Shown here piece after piece: positions 1-6,412 of a stretch of 9,972 bases of DNA (within the stretch, counting starts at the first letter, position 1; each line of letters begins with the position of its first letter). The position numbers and the translations under genes were made by a program. The notes under the pieces were generated by a model. That model was not told the DNA's origin. It saw nothing but the letters and a program-made list of their open reading frames with translations, and ran no database searches. The stretch comes from Massilia sp. (GTDB lineage Bacteria; Pseudomonadota; Gammaproteobacteria; Burkholderiales; Burkholderiaceae_D): contig JAQGNM010000331.1 of the NCBI GenBank assembly GCA_028291845.1, forward strand, positions 1 through 9,972, given 5' to 3'.

Positions 1-1
1 C

Positions 2-1318
2 TATCGCCGCACCCTGGCCTTGCATCCGCTGTATGCCGACGCCCACAGCAACCTGCTGTTTTGCCTCAGCCAGGCGGAAAACTTCGATGCCGCGGCCCTG
101 ACGGCTGAACATGCCCGCTACGCCGAACGTTTCGAGGCGCCACTGCGCACGCGCTGGCCGCAACACGCCAACGGGCGCGATCCGCAGCGTAGACTGCGCA
201 TCGGCATCGTCTCGGGCGACCTGCGCGAGCACCCGGTGGCGGCCTTTGTCGAGCCGGTGCTGGCGGTGCTGGGCCGAAGTGCGGGCCTGTCGCTGCACGC
301 TTACTCGAACAACCCCTATGACGACGCAGTGACGCAACGCCTTCGAGGCTGCTTCGCAAGCTGGACGCGCATTACCGGCATGGACGACGACAGCGTGGCT
401 GCGCGCATCGGCCTGGACGCCATCGACATCCTGATCGACCTGTCCGGCCACACCGCCCACAACCGGCTGCCGGTATTCGCCCGCAAGCCGGCGCCGCTGC
501 AGGCGAGCTGGATCGGCTACCCCGGCACCACCGGGTTGACCGCGATGGATTACTATCTCACCGACCCGTACATGCTGCCGCCCGGACAGTTCGATCACCA
601 GTTCACCGAACGACTGGCCCATCTGCCGGTGACGGCGCCGTTTTTGCCCTCGCCGCTGGCGCCGCCGGTGAACAGCCTGCCAGCCATCGACAACGGCTAC
701 CTGACCTTTGGCAGCTTCAACCGCCCCAGCAAGTTGAGCCGCCCGGTGATCGCCCTCTGGTCGCGCGTGCTGCGTGCGCTGCCGTCGTCACGCATGCTGC
801 TCGCCGCCATGCCCTCCGATGGCAGCAACGAGGACATCGCATCGCTGTTCGCGCTCAATGGGGTGGCGCGCCGGCGCCTCGATTTCTTCCCGCGCGCCGA
901 TATTGCGTCCTACCTCGCGCTGCACCACCGGGTCGACGTCTGCCTCGATACGTTTCCCTATTCGGGCGGTACCACCACCCTGCACGCGCTTTACATGGGC
1001 GTGCCGACCCTGACCCTGGCCGGCGACACCGCCGCCGGACGTCAGGGCGCCAGCATCATGCGCCACAGCGGCCTGCCCGAATTCATCGCTGGCGACGAAG
1101 CCGAATTCACAGCCCTTGGCGTACAGCTGGCACGCGACCCCGGCGCCTTGTCCGCCATCCGCGCCGGACTGCGCCAGCGCTTTTTGGCGCCATCCTCGGA
1201 CGCCATGGATGCCGTCGCCGACGGCGTCGAACGGGCGCTGCGCGCCATGTGGCGGCGCTGGTGCGCCGGCCTGGCGGCGGCGCCGCTGCGAATCGACCTG
1301 GCGGCCGCTGACGCATGA
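2..1318 (+). CDS. TPR/SPINDLY-type O-GlcNAc transferase-like glycosyltransferase (GT41), C-terminal part, 5' truncated
   Basis: The frame is open from the window's first bases and begins inside a TPR repeat (ALHPLYADAHSNL), so the true start lies upstream. The TTG at 20 is an internal leucine, not a start. The rest is the GT41 catalytic region: RIGIVSGDLREHPVA (the conserved His after D-[LF]-R), DLSGHTAHNRLPVFARKPAP, SWIGYPGTTGLTAMDYY, FGSFNRPSKLS and DVCLDTFPYSGGTTTLHAL followed by MGVPTLTLAG. These motifs carry the UDP-sugar site in O-GlcNAc transferases. Family members are cytoplasmic and transfer a sugar from a nucleotide donor to Ser/Thr of proteins; in bacteria they often sit in flagellin-glycosylation loci. 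The stop TGA overlaps the ATG of the aminotransferase (ATGA, 1315-1318), so the two are probably co-translated. The target protein and donor sugar cannot be read from the sequence. Using the neighbouring amino sugar as donor is inference. Confidence 0.93.
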   Translation, partial: YRRTLALHPLYADAHSNLLFCLSQAENFDAAALTAEHARYAERFEAPLRTRWPQHANGRDPQRRLRIGIVSGDLREHPVAAFVEPVLAVLGRSAGLSLHAYSNNPYDDAVTQRLRGCFASWTRITGMDDDSVAARIGLDAIDILIDLSGHTAHNRLPVFARKPAPLQASWIGYPGTTGLTAMDYYLTDPYMLPPGQFDHQFTERLAHLPVTAPFLPSPLAPPVNSLPAIDNGYLTFGSFNRPSKLSRPVIALWSRVLRALPSSRMLLAAMPSDGSNEDIASLFALNGVARRRLDFFPRADIASYLALHHRVDVCLDTFPYSGGTTTLHALYMGVPTLTLAGDTAAGRQGASIMRHSGLPEFIAGDEAEFTALGVQLARDPGALSAIRAGLRQRFLAPSSDAMDAVADGVERALRAMWRRWCAGLAAAPLRIDLAAADA

Positions 1319-2430
1319 AAACGCCCACGCCGCCGATCTATGTGACCCAGCCGCTGCTGCCGCCGCTGGAACAATTCATGCCCTACCTCGAGCAGATCTG
1401 GGCCAACAAATTCGTCACCAACAGCGGCCCCTTCCACCAGCAGCTGGAAAGCGCCCTCTGCGAGTACCTCGGCGTCGACCATATTTCGCTGTTCGTCAAC
1501 GGCACCATTGCGCTGATGACGGCGCTGCAATCGCTCGACGTCAAGGGAGAGGTGATCACCACGCCCTACTCGTTCGTCGCCACCGCGCACGCGATGATGT
1601 GGAACGGGATCAAGCCGGTGTTCGCCGACATCGAACCAGGCAGCTTCAATCTCGATCCGGCACGCATCGAGGCGGCCATCACCGCCGACACCCGCGCCAT
1701 CATGCCGGTGCACTGCTATGGCCGTCCCTGCGACAGCGCGGCCATCGACGCCATCGCCCGCCGCCATGATTTGAAGGTGATCTACGACGCCGCCCACGCT
1801 TTCGCCGTGCGCCAGGACGGCGTCAGCGTCCTGCGCCAGGGCGATCTGTCGGTGCTGAGTTTTCATGCGACCAAGGTATTCAACACCTTCGAAGGCGGCG
1901 CCATCGTCAGCCCGGACGCCGCCACCAAGCGCCATATCGACAATTTGAAAAACTTCGGCATCATCGACGAGGTGACCGTGGTCACCCCAGGTATCAACGG
2001 CAAGATGAGCGAGTTCAACGCCGCCTTCGGCCTGCTCCAGCTGGCGCATATCGACGCCGCGCTGGCGCGCCGCCGCGACATCGACCGCCACTACCGGCGT
2101 ACCCTCGAAGGCGTGACCGGCATCGTCTGCCTGCCGCACGACGCCGGCGTGAGCGCCAACGGCGCATACTTTCCGATCCTGGTCGGCCCCGGCTACCGTC
2201 TCGACCGCGATACCCTGTACCACAAGCTGCGCGATGCCGGCATCGTCGCGCGCCGCTATTTTTATCCGCTGATCAGCGACTTTCCCATGTACCGCGCGAT
2301 GGCATCGGCGGCGCCTTCGAACCTGCCGAACGCCACGCGCGCGGCGGCGCAGGTGATCTGCCTGCCAATCTACCCCGACCTGGACGCCGAGCAGATCGAG
2401 CGCATCGTCGCACTCATCGCCGAAGCGTAA
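1315..2430 (+). CDS. vioA: VioA-like dTDP-4-dehydro-6-deoxyglucose aminotransferase (DegT/DnrJ/EryC1/StrS family)
   Basis: This 371-aa, full-length PLP-dependent sugar aminotransferase should convert dTDP-4-keto-6-deoxyglucose to dTDP-4-amino-4,6-dideoxyglucose (viosamine), using glutamate as the usual amino donor. Visible landmarks are NGT (62-64, cofactor phosphate site), the Asp of VIYDAAHAF (D158, contacts the pyridine nitrogen) and the Schiff-base lysine in SFHATKVFNT (K187). The stretch after K187 (EGGAIV, then NFGIIDEVTVVTPGINGKM) and the C-terminal ARRYFYPLISDFPMYR resemble VioA-type enzymes rather than PseC, WecE or DesV types, as far as I can judge from memory. The ATG at 1315 overlaps the upstream stop by four bases and has no clear Shine-Dalgarno, which fits translational coupling. 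It ends three bases before the stop of the convergent methyltransferase. Exact sugar specificity (glucose versus fucose or quinovose configuration, C3 versus C4) is inferred from family resemblance. Confidence 0.92.
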   Translation: MKTPTPPIYVTQPLLPPLEQFMPYLEQIWANKFVTNSGPFHQQLESALCEYLGVDHISLFVNGTIALMTALQSLDVKGEVITTPYSFVATAHAMMWNGIKPVFADIEPGSFNLDPARIEAAITADTRAIMPVHCYGRPCDSAAIDAIARRHDLKVIYDAAHAFAVRQDGVSVLRQGDLSVLSFHATKVFNTFEGGAIVSPDAATKRHIDNLKNFGIIDEVTVVTPGINGKMSEFNAAFGLLQLAHIDAALARRRDIDRHYRRTLEGVTGIVCLPHDAGVSANGAYFPILVGPGYRLDRDTLYHKLRDAGIVARRYFYPLISDFPMYRAMASAAPSNLPNATRAAAQVICLPIYPDLDAEQIERIVALIAEA

Positions 2431-2433
2431 AAC

Positions 2434-3669
2434 TCAATAAAAATACAGGCAGGTATCCCAGCGGTCTTCCGTGTGATGACGCAGGCCGATGCGGTAGTCC
2501 GCTGCGATGCTGTCGATCCATGCGGGAATGTCGAGCAGGTCGGCCGAGCGGTGATAGGCCGACACCAGCAGCTTCGGCCGCGCCGCGCGGATGGTGCGCT
2601 CGGCGCCTTTCAGGGCCGGCAATTCGAAGCCCTCGATGTCCATCTTGATAATGGTCGGCGCATCGTCGACGATGTCGTCGATGCGCTCGACAGCCACATA
2701 ATCGGCTTCGGGACAGGCATCGGCGCGGGTGGGCGGCAGCACCGAACCGCCATGGTGACCCAGGTGCTCGAACGGCGCCCGGCCGCGCACGTCGCCCACG
2801 GCCACCGGATGCAGCGACATCTTGGCCGCATGCGCGGTGCCGGCATATTTGCGCATGAAGCCCTGCAAGGTGGCGACGTTGATGCGGTCCGGCTCGATCA
2901 TCCACGAGCGCGCAAAGCTGCCCTCGGTGGCATGCATCAGCGCGGTGGTCGATTCGCCGATGGAGGCGCCGCAGTCGACCATTTTTTCATCCTTGTCGAG
3001 GGCGAACAGGCCGGAGCGCACGTACAGGGTGGAATACGGCCGGGCGACATTGAGGAACCACTCGGGGTTGCCGGTGAGGTGAAAGGTCAGCACCGCATGC
3101 AGCGTGTCGGCCGAATACGGGTCGGCCATGCGGCGCACCAGTTGCTGGTATTCGCCGGCGCGTGCGGCGATCACGGCGCCCCAGTCGTGCACGCGATGGT
3201 CGAGCACCGCGTTGAGGTCGAAGGCGCGCGCGATTTGCTCGAAATTCGCCAGCGCGATGCCGCGGTCACGGCACAGGCCATCGAAGAACCGCCGCGAATA
3301 ATCGGAGCGGCAGGCGTTGACGCCAACCAGGTCAGGGTCCTGGCGCGCCATCTCGAGGAAGCGATCCGACGAGATGAAATCGAGCCCGTGAAACTGCTCG
3401 CCGCGGTGGGCGCGGAAGTCGTCGACCACGCACAGTACGCGCGCCCTTGCGCGCAGCGCGTGGATCAGGTGGCCGCCGAAATCACTGCGGCCGAGCAGCA
3501 CGATGGCCGTATCCGCGCCGCGCTTGGCGATGATCTCGCGCGTTTTCGCCGGCACGGCAAACAGCCGATCATGGCGATACAGTTCGAGCGCCGCAAGGAA
3601 GGCTTGTTCTGGCGTGAACGCGCCAAGAGCAAGGCGCGACGCAATGGTGTCGGATTGGAAGGACGGCAT
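2434..3669 (-). CDS. FkbM-family SAM-dependent methyltransferase with extra N-terminal domain
   Basis: This 411-aa protein has two parts. The C-terminal half is an FkbM methyltransferase: KMVDCGASIGEST (229-241) is SAM motif I, MIEPDRINVATL (257-268) holds the acidic residue after beta-2, and IIKMDIEGFELPALKGAE (340-357) is the hallmark FkbM motif. Such enzymes O-methylate sugars in natural products, glycolipids and surface glycans. The first ~200 residues include DTAIVLLGRSDFGGHLIHAL (53-72) followed by VLCVVDDF (78-85). This looks like a Rossmann-type fold, is absent from minimal FkbM proteins, and I cannot assign its role. The start ATG at 3669 is preceded by GAAAGAG as a plausible ribosome site. 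The frame stays open to 3888, but those codons read a decayed oxygenase fragment in the wrong frame, so I reject the longer start. It is the last gene of the minus-strand operon. O-methylation of the amino-sugar product is inferred from context. Confidence 0.88.
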   Translation of the reverse strand: MPSFQSDTIASRLALGAFTPEQAFLAALELYRHDRLFAVPAKTREIIAKRGADTAIVLLGRSDFGGHLIHALRARARVLCVVDDFRAHRGEQFHGLDFISSDRFLEMARQDPDLVGVNACRSDYSRRFFDGLCRDRGIALANFEQIARAFDLNAVLDHRVHDWGAVIAARAGEYQQLVRRMADPYSADTLHAVLTFHLTGNPEWFLNVARPYSTLYVRSGLFALDKDEKMVDCGASIGESTTALMHATEGSFARSWMIEPDRINVATLQGFMRKYAGTAHAAKMSLHPVAVGDVRGRAPFEHLGHHGGSVLPPTRADACPEADYVAVERIDDIVDDAPTIIKMDIEGFELPALKGAERTIRAARPKLLVSAYHRSADLLDIPAWIDSIAADYRIGLRHHTEDRWDTCLYFY

Positions 3670-3707
3670 GGTATGGCTCTTTCGAATTGAATGGACGATC
3701 GAATTTG

Positions 3708-3925
3708 ACTTTCTTGTACAGCGAGCGCGTGCAGAAATTTCGGGGGCACGCTGTCTCTCGGGTTTTCGTACGCCAGCTTCCAGTTGAACTTGCCCTCGCA
3801 GGTGGTCATCATCACTTCGCCGTCGTACGCCAGAGGATTGCGCCATGCTGGCCAGCAGGGCCGCGCCGAACTGCTGCCTGATCGGCATCGGGCATGTTCG
3901 ACACCCAGTTGACGTTTTCGGACAG
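3708..3925 (-). pseudogene. Decayed fragment of a second Rieske oxygenase gene
   Basis: Translating the minus strand in pieces gives protein clearly similar to residues ~140-203 of the intact Rieske protein encoded at 4575-5726. MPIRQQFGAALLASMAQS matches MPLKRQFGAAMLATLAAS in one frame. In another frame LAYDGEVMMTT, KFNWKLAYENPRD and then KFLHA match LSYDSEVIMTT, RFNWKLVYENLRD and RYLHA. The fragment is two bases shorter than the intact gene between the matching ctggcc and tacgac blocks, so a frameshift lies within 3828-3849. The first iron-ligand His of D-x-x-H-x4-H is replaced by Pro (DSVP instead of DAHH). The 5' part with the Rieske cluster and the 3' third are missing. Identity is incomplete across the whole length, so this looks like an old paralog rather than a recent copy. 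It fills the gap between the second acyltransferase and the methyltransferase. Confidence 0.85.
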
Positions 3926-3946
3926 CCAGGCCTTCGAATAAAACCA

Positions 3947-4585
3947 CTAGCTGCCCACGATCACCAGCGGCGTGGCGTGCGTGGCCAGCACATAGGTGCG
4001 CGCGGCAACGTCGGCGTCGACCCGGCCGGGCTTGTCGACGATCGCCAGGGCGCCGATCCGCACGCCGTGGTTGACCGTCACGCCCAGGCCCAGGCGCGTG
4101 TGGGCGCCGATGTCGGCGCCGCTGCCTACCACGACACCCTCATCGAGCCAGGCCGACTCGCCGATCGACACGCCGGCAGCCAGCACGGCGCCGGCGCCGA
4201 TCACGGCGTTGGCGCCGATCCGGCAGCCGTGGCCGATGATGGCGCCGGCGCCGATCAGGCAGTTGTCGCCGATGACGACACCGGCGCTGACGATGGCGCC
4301 GGTGCACACCAGAGGCTGCATCGGCAGGCCCAGCACGCGCGCCGCTTCGACCGCCGCCAGACGGTGGAAATTCAAAAACGCCGCATCGACGGCGACGAAC
4401 ACCGAGTCGCCGACGCTGCCCGCCTTGAAGCCGTCCGGGCCGTCGAGGGCAGCGGCCACCGCGGCGGCGTCAGCGCCGGCGTCGATCGGCACGGCGCGCA
4501 GTTCCAGCGACGGCGCCGATGCGCGCCAGGCTTCGAGGGCGGCCGCCAGCGCGCTGCCATGGCCGATGATCACTTTACAGGGCAA
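3947..4585 (-). CDS. Left-handed beta-helix (hexapeptide) sugar acyltransferase, PglD/NeuD-like, second copy
   Basis: This 212-aa protein has about 90 N-terminal residues of mixed alpha/beta character, including KVIIGHG (4-10), followed by a run of hexapeptide repeats from ~94 to ~185: IVSAGVVIGDNCLIGAGAII, then CRIGANAVIGAGAVLAAGVS, IGESAWLDEGVVVGSGADIG and HTRLGLGVTVNHGVRIGAL. That is the left-handed beta-helix of trimeric acyl-CoA or acyl-ACP dependent transferases, which acylate sugar amines or hydroxyls in the cytoplasm. His119 (IIGHG) and His173 (VNHG) are candidate catalytic bases, but this is a guess from motif position. The start is TTG at 4585: GGAGG at 4592-4596 lies six bases upstream, whereas the alternative GTG at 4573 is too far from it. 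The gene overlaps the Rieske stop by 11 bases. Sequence similarity to the other beta-helix enzyme in this operon is low outside the repeats, so a different acceptor position or acyl donor is likely. Confidence 0.85.
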   Translation of the reverse strand: MPCKVIIGHGSALAAALEAWRASAPSLELRAVPIDAGADAAAVAAALDGPDGFKAGSVGDSVFVAVDAAFLNFHRLAAVEAARVLGLPMQPLVCTGAIVSAGVVIGDNCLIGAGAIIGHGCRIGANAVIGAGAVLAAGVSIGESAWLDEGVVVGSGADIGAHTRLGLGVTVNHGVRIGALAIVDKPGRVDADVAARTYVLATHATPLVIVGS

Positions 4586-5726
4586 TTTTCCCCTCCATCA
4601 CTTCCATGTACCACAGCGCGATACCTGCATTGGTGGTTTCGTAGTCGCCCAGGTGGGCCGGCCGGCTGCCTGCATGCAAGGTGCGCTGGATGTCTTCCAG
4701 CACGCCGACATCCTCCCGCAATATGCTGTCGGTACCCTGCATCAGGCCCAGTAGCACCGCCGGCGACGACGCATACGGCTGGCGCTTTTTCGCCGTCATG
4801 AAATAGACGATGATGTCGGTACGGTCCGGCCCGACCGGCAGGTGGTGTTCAATGGTGAACGAATAGCCGCCATTGCCCGATGCGATGTGCAGGTTTGGAT
4901 AGACCAGCCAGTTGTAGTACCAATCCTGGTCGCGGTAGCGCTCGACGTGCTGGTGCCACGGCTCGGGCGCGGCCTTCTCCATCGGCGCGTCGCGCCCGCC
5001 GCCGCTGAAGGCGCGCAGCAGGGCCAGCGCCCGCGCCGGCCCGCCGGTGCCGTCGCGCGCCATGTTGCGCACTCCCTCGACCGCCGCCTCGTCGACGGCG
5101 GCGTTGAAGGTGACGCTCTGGTTGAGCGTGCGCGCATGCAGATAGCGCGGGTGATGGGCGTCGCGCAGGTTCTCGTACACCAGCTTCCAGTTGAAGCGGG
5201 CGTGATAGGTCGTCATGATCACTTCACTGTCGTAGGACAGCGAGGACGCAGCCAGCGTGGCCAGCATGGCCGCGCCGAATTGCCGCTTGAGCGGCATGGG
5301 ATCGGCAGACAGATTGACGAACACCAGATTGCCCACGCATTCGAGGGCGAAGCGGCGCAAATGCAGGCATGCGCGTTCGGTTTGGTCAAACCGGTAAAGC
5401 GTGGCTTCGAAGGGGATGTTGGCGGGCGCGCCATCGCGGTCATAGCCCCACCCATGGTAAGCGCACACCAGCGGGCGCACGCCTTGCGGGGCGCTCTGGA
5501 TCGGATTGTGTCGGTGCAGACAGGTGTTTTCAAACGCCTGCAGCGCGCCGTCGAAGTTTTGCACGACCACGGGAATGCCGAAAATGGTCCGCGTGATGAA
5601 CGCGTTATGCTTCTCCAGCATGGTCTTCAGGCCGATGAACTGCCACAAGGGCGTGAGCAGCAGTTCGCGTTCCCGCTCGAACCAGGCCTGATCGATATAC
5701 GCCTTTGGCGGCAGGGGCGAGCGCAT
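4575..5726 (-). CDS. Rieske non-heme iron oxygenase (aromatic-ring-hydroxylase alpha-subunit type)
   Basis: This 383-aa protein has the full Rieske oxygenase layout. The [2Fe-2S] ligands are C69-L-H71 and C88-A-Y-H91. The mononuclear iron site is in YENLRDAHHPRYLH (D189, H192, H197, spacing D-x2-H-x4-H as in naphthalene dioxygenase). D339 in LREDVGVLEDIQ is the probable third ligand. Length and motif spacing are normal for the family. These enzymes use O2 and electrons from a separate reductase/ferredoxin to hydroxylate or demethylate a substrate; no reductase gene is in the window. Lying between two sugar acyltransferases, it probably acts on the sugar or its acyl group rather than on an aromatic pollutant. 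The animal CMP-Neu5Ac hydroxylase is a precedent for a Rieske enzyme hydroxylating an N-acyl sugar nucleotide. ATG at 5726 overlaps the preceding stop as TAATG. The frame is open further upstream to 6080, but that is the neighbouring gene read out of frame. Confidence 0.92.
   Translation of the reverse strand: MRSPLPPKAYIDQAWFERERELLLTPLWQFIGLKTMLEKHNAFITRTIFGIPVVVQNFDGALQAFENTCLHRHNPIQSAPQGVRPLVCAYHGWGYDRDGAPANIPFEATLYRFDQTERACLHLRRFALECVGNLVFVNLSADPMPLKRQFGAAMLATLAASSLSYDSEVIMTTYHARFNWKLVYENLRDAHHPRYLHARTLNQSVTFNAAVDEAAVEGVRNMARDGTGGPARALALLRAFSGGGRDAPMEKAAPEPWHQHVERYRDQDWYYNWLVYPNLHIASGNGGYSFTIEHHLPVGPDRTDIIVYFMTAKKRQPYASSPAVLLGLMQGTDSILREDVGVLEDIQRTLHAGSRPAHLGDYETTNAGIALWYMEVMEGKIAL
4590..4596 (-). 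promoter_or_regulatory. Ribosome binding site that decides the TTG start of the second acyltransferase
   Basis: GGAGGGG on the minus strand, inside the 3' end of the Rieske gene. GGAGG is six bases upstream of TTG at 4585 and 18 bases from the competing GTG at 4573, so it favours the TTG. Confidence 0.7.
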
Positions 5727-6412
5727 TATTTGAAACGGAAGATCTTGGCCGGATTGCCGATCATCGTCACCCCCGGCGGCACGTCGGCCATGATCACGCT
5801 GCCGGCGCCGATCACCGCGCCGCGGCCCACCGTGATGCCGGGCAGGATGGTGGCGTGCGGATAGACGATGACGTCCTCGCCGATGCGCGCGCCGCCGCCG
5901 ATAAAGGCGAAGCTGTGGATCGAGGCGTACGAGCCGATCTCGACCTCGTAGCCGATCACCGCGGTCGATTGCACCAGCACGAAATCGCCCAGCCGGGTGT
6001 CGGCGCCCATCTGCACTTCGCGGTCGAAGATGCAGCCCTGACCCATGCGGATATTGGCCGCGCCGCGCAGGCCCGTGCACAGATTCATGAAGCGCGCGCC
6101 CTGCGCCAGTAGCGGCGCGGCGTACTTGCGCCGCATCGCCGGTTCACCCAGGGCGCAGACGAACATCGGGTCGGGCGGCGCCCGGTACGGCGCCACCTGA
6201 TAGGTGAGCGGGTCGCCCAGCACCGGCAGCGGCGCGGTCGCCGCCAGGGCCGTGCGGCCGTCGAGAAAACCCGCGGGGCGCCACAGCCGGTTGCAATCGG
6301 GATCGCCCAACGCTGTCGACAGCATGGTGCGGCCGAAACCGCCGGCGCTGATGATAAAGACATCCCACGGCGGCAGATTGCCGCTGTCGTCATGGTTGCC
6401 GTTCACGTCCAT
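5726..6412 (-). CDS. PglD/NeuD-like sugar O/N-acyltransferase (left-handed beta-helix), first copy
   Basis: This 228-aa protein has the two-part PglD/NeuD architecture. An N-terminal Rossmann-like domain with the nucleotide-binding loop VFIISAGGFGRTM (18-30) is followed by an FLDG segment (49-52) and FVCALGEPAMRRKY (84-97). The C-terminal left-handed beta-helix has repeats from ~118 to ~210, ending in the family-typical VIGAGSVIMADVPPGVTMIGNPAK. His166 in SYASIHSFAFIGGG is placed like the catalytic His of PglD-type enzymes (GxxxxINxxA/HxxxxG region). These enzymes acylate the free amine of UDP- or dTDP-4-amino sugars. Here the natural acyl donor could be the product of the ACP, ketosynthase and reductase genes just upstream (inference). 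The start ATG at 6412 has GGAGG six bases upstream (6419-6423) and overlaps the previous SDR gene by 10 bases. Its stop shares a base with the Rieske start. Confidence 0.9.
   Translation of the reverse strand: MDVNGNHDDSGNLPPWDVFIISAGGFGRTMLSTALGDPDCNRLWRPAGFLDGRTALAATAPLPVLGDPLTYQVAPYRAPPDPMFVCALGEPAMRRKYAAPLLAQGARFMNLCTGLRGAANIRMGQGCIFDREVQMGADTRLGDFVLVQSTAVIGYEVEIGSYASIHSFAFIGGGARIGEDVIVYPHATILPGITVGRGAVIGAGSVIMADVPPGVTMIGNPAKIFRFK

Noticed and set aside
1042..2223. Long open frame of 393 codons on the minus strand opposite the aminotransferase
   Set aside because: Antisense to two well-supported genes, with low-complexity composition typical of GC-rich shadow frames and no family motif.
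2473..3690. 405-codon open frame on the plus strand opposite the methyltransferase
   Set aside because: It is the antisense shadow of the FkbM gene, whose minus-strand translation has clear SAM motifs.
3680..3708. Repeated AATTCGA upstream of the methyltransferase as an operator or promoter
   Set aside because: Two 7-bp copies in a small AT-rich patch, with no -35/-10 pair at proper spacing. Too weak to call.
3670..3888. Longer 5' extension of the FkbM methyltransferase gene (open frame to 3888)
   Set aside because: The added residues read the decayed Rieske fragment partly out of frame (MPIRQQFGAALLASMAQS then nonsense). The ATG at 3669 has a plausible ribosome site.
5727..6080. 5' extension of the Rieske gene to 6080
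   Set aside because: The extension is arginine/glycine-rich out-of-frame translation of the acyltransferase gene. The TAATG start at 5726 begins exactly where family similarity starts.
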